DNA from: Clostridia bacterium | GTDB lineage: Bacteria; Bacillota_A; Clostridia; Christensenellales; UBA1242 | Length of the DNA: 64,000 bases | Reading direction: 5' to 3' | NCBI GenBank assembly: GCA_028701635.1 | Contig: JAQVQJ010000001.1 | Coordinates: 62,001 to 126,000, forward strand | Shown: piece after piece, positions 1-9,812 of the stretch | Position numbering within the stretch: position 1 is the stretch's first letter | Layout of the letters: each line of letters opens with the position of its first letter | The notes under the pieces: model-generated | What the model was told of the DNA's origin: nothing | The model's database searches: none | Seen by the model: only the letters and a program-made list of their open reading frames with translations | Made by a program: the position numbers and the translations under genes

Positions 1-765
<765 letters not shown>

Positions 766-766
<1 letters not shown>

Positions 767-1617
767 TATATGGATACTATCCCTCTCTTTTTTAATTTTG
801 ATCTTATCATTGCTTCTTCTTCAGTTATAACGCGGATTTTAGGGCCATTTACATCCAATATAACACCATATTCTTTTCTCACCGGATCATATACAGGATC
901 GCCTTTTTGTAAAACAACAGGAGGGGTATTGCCCGGTTCAGATGGTTTGTTATCTTTATATAATCCCATTATATCTTCATATAATAATTCAGCTGACTTA
1001 CCTAAAACATTATATTTAATGGTTAACGGTGGTGTTTGATCAATTTGAAGCGTAATATTTCCATCTTTATCCGGTAAAATAAGATTAGCTGGCATCGGTC
1101 TTCCATTATTCACAATCCAATAATTAATGTAAGCATCTGTTGCAATATTCCATGCTTCATGGAATCGGCCTTGCTCTCTAAAAAAGGTCATTTCAGATAT
1201 ATGCATCGATTCATGTATAAGAATTGATTTTACGACTTCTACAAAAACTTTACTATCTTCATTAAATTCATGAAAAATATCATCTAAGTATTGTTCGCCT
1301 ACATAAAGATTGCCTGCTATATCAACAGCCATAGTGGGTTTATGTTGCCATTCCCGCGGATTATACTGCCCTCCACAATATACTCTTAACCAAATAGGAT
1401 CTCTATATGCAGTAGGACTAGGATCACTATAATCCACATTATTATCATTTATCACTACAATAGTCATATTTTGTAATATAAATCCAAAATAAACCGTCTG
1501 TGGATCTTTATATAAGCTATATCGTATACTATCTATAAAATTTTGAGTATTAACGCCTTCTGTAATAAAATGCGTTACCATGTCATATATAGTATCAAAA
1601 TATTTGAAATTAAGCAT
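766..1617 (-). CDS. putative zinc metallopeptidase (DUF2201-N type)
   Basis: This 283-residue protein carries HESMH at residues 135-139, an HExxH zinc site, followed by RFHEAWNIATDAYIN (151-165), which matches the downstream Asp/Asn-rich helix of the putative metallopeptidase domain that precedes VWA-like domains in bacteria. The C-terminal 60 residues are a small basic region. The N-terminus contains FITE-GV (residues 17-22), which resembles the head-protease cleavage pattern (hydrophobic-x-Glu then small residue) of T4 head proteins. It overlaps both neighbours by one base and is surely co-translated with the VWA gene. The substrate is unknown; processing of phage or host proteins is only an inference. 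Confidence 0.68.
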
Positions 1618-2180
1618 TATGTAACTCCAGGTCCTCTAGGCCCAGCCATACCTTCTCCGCCACCAGCAGCATTTGGTTCTTCTTTTGCTCCTACTAAATC
1701 ATCGAGAGTGCCTGAGAGTTGTTTAAACATACTTTTCAATTCTTCTCTTAGGGATAAAACAGCATCTAATCGTTTATAGAATGTTGCATAAAATTGTTTT
1801 ATACCTGGCTTATCTTTAATTTTTGTAATGGCTAAACTAACGGAATCAATAAAATCATCAAACATTTCCGGAGTGACGCCTTCTTTATTATCCACTAAAA
1901 GAGCTAAAATAGATCGAGTATATTCACGTGGATCTGTTTCCCTTTTTGCTTCATTATCCATATCATTTTGGCTATCTGGACTTCCTTGACCACTCGGATC
2001 GCCACCCATACCACCCATATCTCCCATACCACCAGGAGCGCCTCCTCCCATGCCAGGTAATGCACTACCTCCAGCATCAGGAGCAGGTGCCGCTGCTTGA
2101 GGTGCAGGTGCCATTCCAGGAGCATCTTGCTCTAATACAATTTTAAAATAATTTTCATATAATGTATCAAATTTTTTCAT
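1617..2180 (-). CDS. Gly/Met/Pro-rich protein, possibly head-associated
   Basis: I do not recognise this 187-residue protein. Its N-terminus (MKKFDTLYENYFKIVLEQDA) has the amphipathic, Glu-containing look of T4 head-targeting peptides. Residues 20-75 are low complexity (Pro/Ala then Gly/Met repeats). Residues 80-165 are a predicted helical domain rich in Asp, Lys and Leu, and a Gly-rich tail follows. It lies in an operon of similar low-complexity proteins upstream of the metallopeptidase. A prohead core or internal protein role is plausible but unproven. Confidence 0.6.
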   Translation of the reverse strand: MKKFDTLYENYFKIVLEQDAPGMAPAPQAAAPAPDAGGSALPGMGGGAPGGMGDMGGMGGDPSGQGSPDSQNDMDNEAKRETDPREYTRSILALLVDNKEGVTPEMFDDFIDSVSLAITKIKDKPGIKQFYATFYKRLDAVLSLREELKSMFKQLSGTLDDLVGAKEEPNAAGGGEGMAGPRGPGVT

Positions 2181-2188
2181 GTTACCCC

Positions 2189-2647
2189 TTATTGTAAAGG
2201 CTTCACAGGTGATTGACCTTGTGTTTGACCTTGCGTGCTTGATTGTGGTGCACCTGCTTGCTGTACATTTATTTGTTGTGTTTGTGCAGGGAAAAATCCT
2301 TTCTTTGCATCATATGCTAATTGCCCAAAAGTTTTAGATATAAAATCAGCCTTTCCTTTAGATGCAATATTTAATATATTTGCTACAGTATTCGCATCTG
2401 CGTTACCTTTGGCTAAAGAATCTATAAAATATGCCGCTGCTTGTTCAGGGGTTTGCTGTTGTGTTTGCTGTGCCTGTTGTTGACCTTGCTGATTTTGCGG
2501 ATTGCCTGTTAATCCTGGCTGTGCTTGTGTTGCTACTCCACCTGTTAATCCTGGCTGTGCTTGTGCTCCAGAAGATGCAGATGCTGCGGTCAATACTTCA
2601 TTAAGTTGACCCTTTTTTTGTAAAATTAAATCGTCAAATTTACTCAT
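2189..2647 (-). CDS. Gln-rich low-complexity protein
   Basis: This 152-residue protein has no recognisable family. It begins MSKFDDLILQKKGQLNEVLT, with LNE-V resembling a T4-type head-protease cut site. It continues with two copies of AQAQPGLTG (near residues 28-48), a Gln-rich stretch, a helical block (residues 68-115) and a second Gln-rich tail. It overlaps the preceding gene by eight bases and lies nine bases before the next, so the genes are co-transcribed. A virion-internal role is an inference from the N-terminus and neighbours. Confidence 0.58.
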   Translation of the reverse strand: MSKFDDLILQKKGQLNEVLTAASASSGAQAQPGLTGGVATQAQPGLTGNPQNQQGQQQAQQTQQQTPEQAAAYFIDSLAKGNADANTVANILNIASKGKADFISKTFGQLAYDAKKGFFPAQTQQINVQQAGAPQSSTQGQTQGQSPVKPLQ

Positions 2648-3242
2648 TATGTGCTCCTTTTAAATATTTATTATAAAACATATTATTTTTAACATTATCA
2701 TCAGAATGATATTTATCTATAAAATGTATGAGACCATTTACTTTGCTATATTTTTTTAATTGATTTATTGATGTTGTATGATTTCTAAACTCATTTAATG
2801 TATGATCAAGTTTATTTATTATTTCTATGGTTTCACCTGTTATATTTAATAAATCTATTTTTTCTGATGTAATTAAAATAGGTATGGGTGTTTTATGAGA
2901 AATAGTTTTACATGTTTTAATAATAAACTGTTCTAATTTTTCTTTATCAATATATGTCCAAATTTCAGAAAAAATATTTGTAAAATTTGTGTTTATAAAC
3001 AAAATAGTATTAACATCATTTTCTTTGATTATTCTTTCATAAATCTGATCTAAAATAGAATGTATAAATATTTTTTTAACATCTGAATTTAAAGTTTTAA
3101 TTAAATTTAAATCCCCGTATATATTATATATTATATTAATAACGTGAATTACAACTTTTTTAAAAATTTCGTCAAATGATATTATAACCAAATTAGGATT
3201 ATCACAAATAAACTTATCGTTATCAATTTTGCTGATCTTCAT
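2640..3242 (-). CDS. uncharacterised helical protein
   Basis: This is an unrecognised 200-residue protein rich in Ile, Asn, Lys and Thr, with long predicted helices and no cysteine motif or membrane segment. I chose the ATG at 3242 (MKISKIDNDKF); a TTG seven codons upstream would also be in frame, but the ATG is more usual. It overlaps the zinc-motif gene upstream by 20 bases and the Gln-rich gene downstream by eight, indicating translational coupling. No function can be assigned. Confidence 0.55.
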   Translation of the reverse strand: MKISKIDNDKFICDNPNLVIISFDEIFKKVVIHVINIIYNIYGDLNLIKTLNSDVKKIFIHSILDQIYERIIKENDVNTILFINTNFTNIFSEIWTYIDKEKLEQFIIKTCKTISHKTPIPILITSEKIDLLNITGETIEIINKLDHTLNEFRNHTTSINQLKKYSKVNGLIHFIDKYHSDDNVKNNMFYNKYLKGAHNE

Positions 3243-3873
3243 ACTTTTTAAGTATAGACTCAATTAAAATATTTTCAATATGACTTCTTGAAAAACCTTG
3301 TTCTACACCTTCTACAAATATTTTATCCAAATCATCTACTATATGTGAAATCTGTGAAGCAATAGCAACTTCTTTTTGATATTTTTCAACATTAAATGCG
3401 TCTGATTTATTTGCTATCTCTAACAAAATATTAGATTTGAAAAGATTGATAACATGTTCACCTATTAACCTTCTGATTTTAAGTATATACTGATCGATAG
3501 GTTTTAATGATGCATCTTCATCTATAGTTTGTATCTGTTTAATTTTTCTGCCTTGTTCATCTATTAACCCCATTTTAAATGCGGGCATTTCATTAATAGG
3601 TTGTACTAGACGTTCAAGAAATAATGCAGCTATTACTGATTGATGTATAGATTCTTTTGTCATATTATTATATTCTACACCTCTAACATGATTTTTACTA
3701 AACGGATTATGGGGGCATCCTGCGCCTATACTAGATGATCCACAATATATACAATTTTGCCCATTTGTAATGTGGACATGTTTTTTGTGAGGTGAATATG
3801 GACAACCTGATCCATATGAAGTTGAATTGCAAAACATACATCTAGTTATCGGTTTTTTAATCATAGGACTCAT
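3223..3873 (-). CDS. protein with duplicated Cys-rich (zinc) motif
   Basis: The N-terminal 65 residues hold two near-identical modules of about 27 residues: RCMFCNSTSYGSGCPYSP...HVH (11-34) and NCIYCGSSSIGAGCPHNP...HVR (40-63). Each has CxxC, then SxxxGxGCPxxP and a His, so each could bind one zinc ion. The remaining 150 residues are helical and charged, without a recognised domain. The start ATG overlaps the stop of the RuvC-like gene (ATGA). Duplicated zinc modules suggest nucleic-acid or protein binding; the actual role is unknown. Confidence 0.6.
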   Translation of the reverse strand: MSPMIKKPITRCMFCNSTSYGSGCPYSPHKKHVHITNGQNCIYCGSSSIGAGCPHNPFSKNHVRGVEYNNMTKESIHQSVIAALFLERLVQPINEMPAFKMGLIDEQGRKIKQIQTIDEDASLKPIDQYILKIRRLIGEHVINLFKSNILLEIANKSDAFNVEKYQKEVAIASQISHIVDDLDKIFVEGVEQGFSRSHIENILIESILKKYEDQQN

Positions 3874-4358
3874 AAAAATCTCCTGCAGTATTCTGCCATT
3901 AGTATTCCGTCAGCATCTTTGTGTTTTTTAATTAATAATTCATGTTGTGGAAAAGATCTACATCCTATATCCATACTGGCTTTCTTTAATTCATCGGATC
4001 CCTTTATTCCTTGGGGCAATAATGCTTTCTGCCATTCTTTGGAATCGATGTAAGAATAAGGTAGCTTGAGATATTCAAGAACGATTAAAGTCGCTTCCAT
4101 CGCACGTAAAGCTGATGTAGTCGCTTGGAAACGTTGAGGGTTGACCATTGGGCGCTCCATTACAATTTTGCAATTCGTATTTTTGTATGGTTCTAAAATT
4201 TCTATAAGTTTCGCCCAATCTATTCTAGAAATATTAGCTTTCTTTTTTGTATAATTTAGTTGTGAAATAGTTGGCATTTCAATAAATATGCTATTGTTTT
4301 CATTAATTATACCGATCGTACCGGATACACCGTTATCTATTCCTATATTTATACGCAT
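3870..4358 (-). CDS. RuvC-like Holliday-junction resolvase
   Basis: The 162 residues fit the RuvC/RNase H-like resolvase fold and length (about 160-170). MRINIGIDNGVSGTIGI gives the first catalytic Asp (D8) at the end of strand one; IVMERP supplies Glu68; KHKDADGILMAEY near residues 145-157 supplies the C-terminal catalytic Asp pair (D148, D150). It would cut branched DNA before packaging, the job of gp49 (endonuclease VII) in T4, which is unrelated in fold. It is the second gene of the minus-strand operon, two bases after the preceding stop. The family call is good; the exact substrate is inferred. Confidence 0.8.
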   Translation of the reverse strand: MRINIGIDNGVSGTIGIINENNSIFIEMPTISQLNYTKKKANISRIDWAKLIEILEPYKNTNCKIVMERPMVNPQRFQATTSALRAMEATLIVLEYLKLPYSYIDSKEWQKALLPQGIKGSDELKKASMDIGCRSFPQHELLIKKHKDADGILMAEYCRRFL

Positions 4359-4359
4359 A

Positions 4360-5145
4360 TTAACCTCTTTTTTCTATTTTAGCTAATTTAGCGTAATAAT
4401 CAAGATCTTCCCATAAATGATCTGCAGCTATTTCTCTTGCTATTTTTATATTAGTGGTATGTTCTTTTTCTACACGTATTCCTTGGTTTAATCTGTTTGT
4501 AAAATTAATATAAAAATCTTCTATATCTTTAAATTTTTTACGGTATTTAGAATAGAAATCATCAATAGTTTTATGTGATGCTAATCCTCCAGGTATGTTA
4601 TCATCGCTTACTTGGCCTGCACTAAACATTTCTCCTATAAGTGCAACAACTTCACCTTTTAAAAACGGATCACTGGTTAATATATTTTGTATTTTTTCTA
4701 AAATTGATTGTATATGAATATCAGTTCCTTCGATAATAACACAATCGTCTTCTTCGGTAAATGGAATATTTTGTGCTTCTAATAAATCAGTAATAACATG
4801 CCTATATTCAAAATTTTCAGTATATAAAAAACAATTAAGAACTAAATTAGATTCGTCACCAATTGATTCTACTGCAATAGTTTCCATAAAAGCTCGTTTA
4901 TAAAAAGGTATTTTTGTGTTTTTGCTCTTTTTTGTTTTCTTTCCTTTTTTGACATATTCATATGGATCATTGTTTTTCATGCCTAAAACTTTAGGGGTTC
5001 GTGAATCACCGGGCGCATAAAAATCAGAATTCCCTACATCACCTCCGTGATCGCCTACAGATGAACCATTATAACCAAACGCACCGCCGGGACCACCAGC
5101 AATATTCATCTCTTTGACTATTTGTAGACCTTTTTTATAATTCAT
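4360..5145 (-). CDS. DUF5661-like phage protein
   Basis: This 261-residue protein is first in the leftward operon. Its N-terminus (MNYKKGLQIVKEMNIAGG) is followed by a Gly-rich stretch and a Lys-rich linker (65-80). A middle domain (86-165) may be alpha/beta. The C-terminal 60 residues (GIRVEKEHTTNIKIAREIAADHLWEDLDYYAKL) match a small helical motif common in phage proteins (DUF5661: E-H-T ... A-x-E-I-A-x-D-H-L ... Y-Y-x-x-L). A late promoter box lies 28 bases upstream. A head or virion-associated role fits the context but is not shown. Confidence 0.6.
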   Translation of the reverse strand: MNYKKGLQIVKEMNIAGGPGGAFGYNGSSVGDHGGDVGNSDFYAPGDSRTPKVLGMKNNDPYEYVKKGKKTKKSKNTKIPFYKRAFMETIAVESIGDESNLVLNCFLYTENFEYRHVITDLLEAQNIPFTEEDDCVIIEGTDIHIQSILEKIQNILTSDPFLKGEVVALIGEMFSAGQVSDDNIPGGLASHKTIDDFYSKYRKKFKDIEDFYINFTNRLNQGIRVEKEHTTNIKIAREIAADHLWEDLDYYAKLAKIEKRG

Positions 5146-5154
5146 TTCTGCACC

Positions 5155-5182
5155 TTGCCTTTTTGTATTAATTATTTATACT
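5155..5182 (+). promoter_or_regulatory. candidate sigma70-type promoter of the uvsY operon
   Basis: TTGCCT (5155-5160), a 16-base spacer and TATACT (5177-5182) stand 20 bases before the uvsY start. They overlap the oppositely oriented late box, so the divergent early and late transcripts would compete for this 57-base gap. Confidence 0.45.
5173..5180 (-). promoter_or_regulatory. T4-type late promoter TATAAATA
   Basis: A perfect TATAAATA (minus strand) lies 28 bases before the start of the leftward operon. T4 late promoters consist of this octamer alone, read by the gp55 sigma factor; a gp55-like gene is present at 7197-7976. Confidence 0.65.
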
Positions 5183-5201
5183 ATGTTTAAGGAAAAGAAA
5201 C

Positions 5202-5603
5202 ATGGATACTACGCAGTTCGATAAATATAAATCTGAATTAGAAGAAGAATTAGATCTGTCCGATTTTAATATGAAAGATGTACAAATGAGGCTTCCTGGC
5301 ATTAAACATAAATGGGTTGCGCGTCTTATTGATCAAAAAATTGAATTGAGTAAACTTAAACGATTAAAATTAGATGCTATAGAAACAGTTTCTGATAAGT
5401 TTCGGAAAGAAAATCCTGTTTTATTATCTGACGCCGCACTAGCAAAACAAGCAGAAAAGCATGAATTAGTACAGAAGATTTTAGAAAAAATTAATGAAAC
5501 GGAAATTTTAATAGAATATCTTGAAAAGGTTGAAAAGGTATGTAGTAGTACGTCTTTTGATATTAAAAATCTAATTGATATAAAGAAATTAGAATTAACA
5601 TAA
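5202..5603 (+). CDS. uvsY: UvsY-like recombination mediator
   Basis: The 133 residues match T4 UvsY (137) in length, in helical character and in position immediately before uvsW. Features in common include the early K-W motif (KHKWVARLIDQKIE, residues 36-49), a Lys-rich central helix and a C-terminal helix ending in a FDIKNLIDIKK segment, like UvsY's FAIKHIQDMR. UvsY loads the UvsX recombinase onto gp32-covered single-stranded DNA; both partners are in this window. The start has a good AAGGAAAAG site. Confidence 0.75.
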   Translation: MDTTQFDKYKSELEEELDLSDFNMKDVQMRLPGIKHKWVARLIDQKIELSKLKRLKLDAIETVSDKFRKENPVLLSDAALAKQAEKHELVQKILEKINETEILIEYLEKVEKVCSSTSFDIKNLIDIKKLELT

Positions 5604-5605
5604 TT

Positions 5606-7222
5606 ATGCCACGAGTAATATTAGATTGGGATTCAAAATACAAGAAAGGAATTATTATCTCTGATTTTTTAGAAAATATAAGAGCACAATTCTCTGTACC
5701 TAATAAAAGTAAAAAAATGATGGGAGTTAAAGGAATGCCTACCTATCATTTAGCTGATTTTATAAGTCCTATAACCAGTACGGGAAGATTTGATATAGGA
5801 TTATATTTTGAAATCATAGAATATCTTAAAAAAGATCCTTTAGATTATGAAGTGATAACATCTGAACCGCTTGCAGATATTATTTTACAATCTGCTTATC
5901 CATGGAAATTTGAATATGAAATCCCTAAACTTTCTCTTAATTTAAGACCTTATCAAGAAAGCGGTGTTAGAAGAGGAATACATTTAGGGTATGGTATATT
6001 AATAGTAGGAACTGCTGGTGGAAAAACTCTATTAATGGCATCTCTAATTCAAACTATCCGAAAATATCAACCTCCTTTTACTACACTTGTCATCTTACCT
6101 TCTAATATTATTATACAAACATATAAAGAATTTCTTGGATATGGTATACCTGACAATGAATTATCGGTATGGAGTGGTGAAAATGATTTAGAAAAAACCT
6201 CTATTATTTTAGCTAGCGCGGAAACATTAAAAATCAATCTAACTACATTCAGAGAATTAAAACCTAAAACCGAATTAGAATGGAATTCATATAATCCAAA
6301 AACGGTTATAAAACATGAAACATACGAAGAATATATAAAAGAATTCGGAAAAACAGAAAAAATAAGAAGATCTGATTGGATAAAAAATCGTAAAGTAGTT
6401 TTAAAAGAACTTTCTGATGTAGATTTAATTTTAATAGATGAAGTACATGGATTAAGAAGAGGTAATGTTATAAATGATGCTCTTAATATATTTCCTACGC
6501 ATCATCGTTTTGGATTCACAGGGACATTACCACCAGATTTATTAGATCAATGGAATATAATAGGTAATATTGGTCCTATTATTCTTGATGTAAATTCAGC
6601 TATTTTAAGAGAAGGTGGATTTGTATCTCAAGTCAAGATACAGGGTATAAAGATAAATTATAAAAATCCGCCTGAATTTAATTATGAAGAAGATTATGAT
6701 CCTGATTTACCCGCTAAAGCATATGGACAAGAATGCGAATTTTTATATCACAACGAATATAGAAATAAAGTCATTTCCCATATATCACATAAATTCGATA
6801 AAAACACATTAATCATAGTAGATAAAATAGAACACGGTGAAGTATTAAAAGAACAATTATCAAAAATAACCGATAAAAAAATATATTTTATTAGAGGCTC
6901 TGTCGAAATGGAAGATAGAGAAAAATTAAGATTATTAATGGAAGTTGAGAATAATATTATATGCATTGCAATGGCGCGTATATTTGCCGTTGGTATTAAT
7001 ATTAAAAATTTGCACTATGTAGTTTTCGCACAAGGCGGAAAAGCAAAAGTAACATTAATTCAAAGTATAGGCCGTGGATTACGGTTACATGAAAATAAAG
7101 AGTGTCTTATAATCATAGATATTGCAGACGCTACATATTACGGAGAACGTCACTTAGAGGACAGATTAAAATATTATAAGGAAGAACAAATAGAATATGA
7201 ATTTAAATCATTATACGAATGA
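5606..7222 (+). CDS. uvsW: UvsW-like DNA/RNA helicase
   Basis: This is a 538-residue superfamily 2 helicase. An N-terminal domain of about 110 residues precedes the Q-like LRPYQESGV (113-121), Walker A GTAGGKT (135-141), DEVH (278-281), the FTGT motif III (304-307) and motif VI QSIGRGLRL near residue 490. T4 UvsW is about 500 residues with the same order; it rewinds forks and R-loops and resolves recombination intermediates. It starts two bases after the uvsY stop and its end overlaps the next start by 26 bases. Confidence 0.88.
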   Translation: MPRVILDWDSKYKKGIIISDFLENIRAQFSVPNKSKKMMGVKGMPTYHLADFISPITSTGRFDIGLYFEIIEYLKKDPLDYEVITSEPLADIILQSAYPWKFEYEIPKLSLNLRPYQESGVRRGIHLGYGILIVGTAGGKTLLMASLIQTIRKYQPPFTTLVILPSNIIIQTYKEFLGYGIPDNELSVWSGENDLEKTSIILASAETLKINLTTFRELKPKTELEWNSYNPKTVIKHETYEEYIKEFGKTEKIRRSDWIKNRKVVLKELSDVDLILIDEVHGLRRGNVINDALNIFPTHHRFGFTGTLPPDLLDQWNIIGNIGPIILDVNSAILREGGFVSQVKIQGIKINYKNPPEFNYEEDYDPDLPAKAYGQECEFLYHNEYRNKVISHISHKFDKNTLIIVDKIEHGEVLKEQLSKITDKKIYFIRGSVEMEDREKLRLLMEVENNIICIAMARIFAVGINIKNLHYVVFAQGGKAKVTLIQSIGRGLRLHENKECLIIIDIADATYYGERHLEDRLKYYKEEQIEYEFKSLYE

Positions 7223-7976
7223 AAATTTTTCTATCGTTTTAAAAACAGATGAAGATATACATTGGTGTACTAATATTGATTGTATTAATACACCATCAAC
7301 TATTGTTTTTGCCGTATCCGCAAATCCACAAATTATAATAAAAAAGATAGTATGGGATTTTGGCAACGGCAATCAATGTAAAAGTTTTACAAACAGAAAA
7401 CAAGAATTGAATTGTTATGGTATTAGTTGTAAATATAAAAAATCGCACGATTCCACTATTGTTATACAGGCTTCTGTATATACTGACGATAATATGTTTA
7501 CACCTCTTCCTATAACTACTACAACAGTCAATCAAAATATAAAAGAACATTATGTAGAACCAGAAGAATTTAAAAATCAAATACTTGAATATTATAAAAC
7601 AAATGTATTTTCGAATGAAGTGGCAGAATCTATATATAAAATCGCAAATCATTTAGCTTTCGCAGGAAATTTTATTAACTATACTTATCGCGAAGAAATG
7701 GTAGGAGATGCTATCATAAGAATGATAGAAGCATTAACTTCACAAAAATTTGATCCTCTCAAAGGAAATCCCTTTTCTTATTTTACAAAGATTGCTTTTC
7801 ATGCATTTTGCAATAGAATAAAAAAAGAGAAAAAAATACGACAAACCATTATCAATTATCAAAATGAAGTATACGGTGGTTTGAGAAGCGAAGGCATTTT
7901 ACCATATAATAGATCAGATAATATGCATAATATGGATGATTCATACGATCAAGACACATACCATGAAGATATTTAA
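7197..7976 (+). CDS. 55: gp55-like late sigma factor with extra N-terminal PKD-like domain
   Basis: Residues 118-215 match T4 gp55: YREEMVGDAI (164-173), FDPLKGNPFSYFTKIAFHAF (185-204) and RIKKEKK. T4 gp55 (185 residues) directs host RNA polymerase to TATAAATA boxes, which occur here before virion genes. Unusually, residues 1-115 form a separate beta-rich region with IVWDFGNGNQ (51-60) and later alternating strands, resembling a PKD/Ig-like sandwich. The frame is continuous and has no good internal start between the two parts. The start codon lies inside the uvsW end, after AAGGAAG. Its C-terminus overlaps gp47. Confidence 0.8.
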   Translation: MNLNHYTNENFSIVLKTDEDIHWCTNIDCINTPSTIVFAVSANPQIIIKKIVWDFGNGNQCKSFTNRKQELNCYGISCKYKKSHDSTIVIQASVYTDDNMFTPLPITTTTVNQNIKEHYVEPEEFKNQILEYYKTNVFSNEVAESIYKIANHLAFAGNFINYTYREEMVGDAIIRMIEALTSQKFDPLKGNPFSYFTKIAFHAFCNRIKKEKKIRQTIINYQNEVYGGLRSEGILPYNRSDNMHNMDDSYDQDTYHEDI

Positions 7977-9021
7977 AAATAAAGTAGCTATAATAAGTGA
8001 TTTGCATTTAGGTGTACATCAATCAAATAGTGTTTGGCATGATATTAGTATTAATTTTGCTCATTGGTTGAAACAAACATTAAACGATAATGATATCAAA
8101 GATATTATTATACTAGGAGATGTTTTAGATAATAGAAATGAAGTATCTGTAATAACCCTTCATGTGATGGTTAAATTTTTTAAAATACTTGAAGATTTTA
8201 ATATTATCATCACAACAGGCAATCATGATTGTTATTATACTAAACGCTCCGATGTCCATTCTATAGGTACATTAAATGATTGGGAAAATATAGAAATCAT
8301 AGATAAACCTTTAACAGTAAATCTGTTTAATAAGAATTTATCTTTTTGTCCATGGAATACTCAATTAAACGAAATTCCAAATAGTGATATTATTTTCGGG
8401 CATTTTGAAATAAATTCATTTAAAATGAATGGCGGGTATTTATGCGAAAATGGATTTGAGTCTAATTCGTTATTAGATAAGGCGCCTTTAATATTATCAG
8501 GTCATTTCCATTGCACAGAAGAACGCAACTATAAAAAAGGTAAAATAATTTATATAGGATCTCCATATGAACAATCATGGGGAGAAAGTGGGGATCCTAA
8601 AGGAATCTATTTGTTAAATTTACACGATAATTCGCTTGAATTCGTGGATAATCCTATTTCGCCAAAACATAAAAAAATAAGGATATCTGAATTACTTGCT
8701 ATCGGAAAAATAACAGATCATATAAAAAATGAATTTAAAGGTAATATTATTACGTTTATAATTGATACTGAATTAGAACAAAAAAATATAGATAATCTGA
8801 TTTCAAAATTATATGCTCTAAAACCTCTTTCACTAAAAATAGAAAATTTATTACATGAGCAAAAAATTCTCTCTATTGAAGAAGAAATTGAATTTGATGG
8901 TATCGATATTAAACAAAATATAATAGATTTTATTAAAAAGTTTGAAAATATGGAAGATAAACAAAAACATATTGAATATCTTTCTGAAGTTTATGAAAAA
9001 TGTAAGGAAATAAAGAAATGA
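7963..9021 (+). CDS. 47: gp47-like recombination nuclease subunit (SbcD/Mre11 family)
   Basis: This is a calcineurin-like phosphoesterase of 352 residues. Motifs: SDLHLG (metal site 1), LGDVLDNRNE, TGNHDCYY, FGHFE and LSGHFHCTEE, in the order expected for Mre11/SbcD and T4 gp47 (339). It pairs with gp46 (15088-16941) to make the end-resecting nuclease that feeds UvsX. I chose the ATG at 7963 (MKIFKNKVAIISD), nine codons inside the longest open frame, because the strand leading to the first Asp then starts at the N-terminus as in the family. The gene is separated from gp46 by about 6 kb of inserted genes. Confidence 0.88.
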   Translation: MKIFKNKVAIISDLHLGVHQSNSVWHDISINFAHWLKQTLNDNDIKDIIILGDVLDNRNEVSVITLHVMVKFFKILEDFNIIITTGNHDCYYTKRSDVHSIGTLNDWENIEIIDKPLTVNLFNKNLSFCPWNTQLNEIPNSDIIFGHFEINSFKMNGGYLCENGFESNSLLDKAPLILSGHFHCTEERNYKKGKIIYIGSPYEQSWGESGDPKGIYLLNLHDNSLEFVDNPISPKHKKIRISELLAIGKITDHIKNEFKGNIITFIIDTELEQKNIDNLISKLYALKPLSLKIENLLHEQKILSIEEEIEFDGIDIKQNIIDFIKKFENMEDKQKHIEYLSEVYEKCKEIKK

Positions 9022-9812
9022 GTAATAAAATTGGTGTAGGGGTAGTAACATGCAAAAGAGAAGAATTTTTTAAAAACTGTATTAATTCTATTCCTAATGT
9101 AGATACATTGGCAGTGGTAAATGATGGTACTCCATATAGTTCATCTGTTTATCCTAAAACAATAAAAGAAATTATACAACATGATAGAAATAAAAGTGTA
9201 GGTGTATCGAAAAATGAATTATTGCGATATCTTATACAAGATGGTTGTGAGCATATATTTTTAATCGAAGATGATATGTTAATTAAAAACCCTGAAGTTT
9301 TTGAAAAATATATTAAACTCGCATCAGCAACAGGTATATGGCATTTAAATTTTGGATATCATGGGCCTGCTAATAAAAAACCTGATGGTTCAAAAAACCC
9401 ACGTCTTGTCGTTGAATATAAAGACGATTTAAAATTGGCGCTTAATCCTAATTGTGTAGGTGCGGTTAGCTATTATTTAAAGGGAGTAATAAAAAATGTA
9501 GGATATATTGATGAACGGTTTGTAAACTGTTGGGATCATGTTGAACATACATACCGAATTATTAAAGCCGGATTACATCCTCCATTTTGGTGGTTTGCTG
9601 ATTTGGCTGATAGTGATGACTATATATCGGAACAGGCATCAAGCGAAGTAAATACTACAATTACTCGAACACCCGAATGGATAAAAAATTTCCATGAAGG
9701 GGCGGCATGGTATGAACATAAGCATGGTTGGATTCCTACAAAAACGCCAGATACTCCTCAAGACCAAATAGTGGATATTTTAAAAGGTTTACATAAAAAC
9801 TATGCAAAATAA
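9018..9812 (+). CDS. GT-A fold glycosyltransferase (family 2-like)
   Basis: This 264-residue protein has the GT-A pattern: an N-terminal strand IGVGVVTCKREEF, AVVNDGTPY (residues 32-40) and a DxD-type metal site in IFLIEDDMLIKN (about 75-86). A C-terminal WxxxDxxD-rich part follows. The start overlaps the gp47 stop (ATGA). It is the first of four GT-like genes in a row (to 12667). The acceptor is unknown: phage DNA bases, virion proteins or host surface glycan are all possible. No signal peptide or membrane segment is present. Confidence 0.78.
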   Translation: MSNKIGVGVVTCKREEFFKNCINSIPNVDTLAVVNDGTPYSSSVYPKTIKEIIQHDRNKSVGVSKNELLRYLIQDGCEHIFLIEDDMLIKNPEVFEKYIKLASATGIWHLNFGYHGPANKKPDGSKNPRLVVEYKDDLKLALNPNCVGAVSYYLKGVIKNVGYIDERFVNCWDHVEHTYRIIKAGLHPPFWWFADLADSDDYISEQASSEVNTTITRTPEWIKNFHEGAAWYEHKHGWIPTKTPDTPQDQIVDILKGLHKNYAK

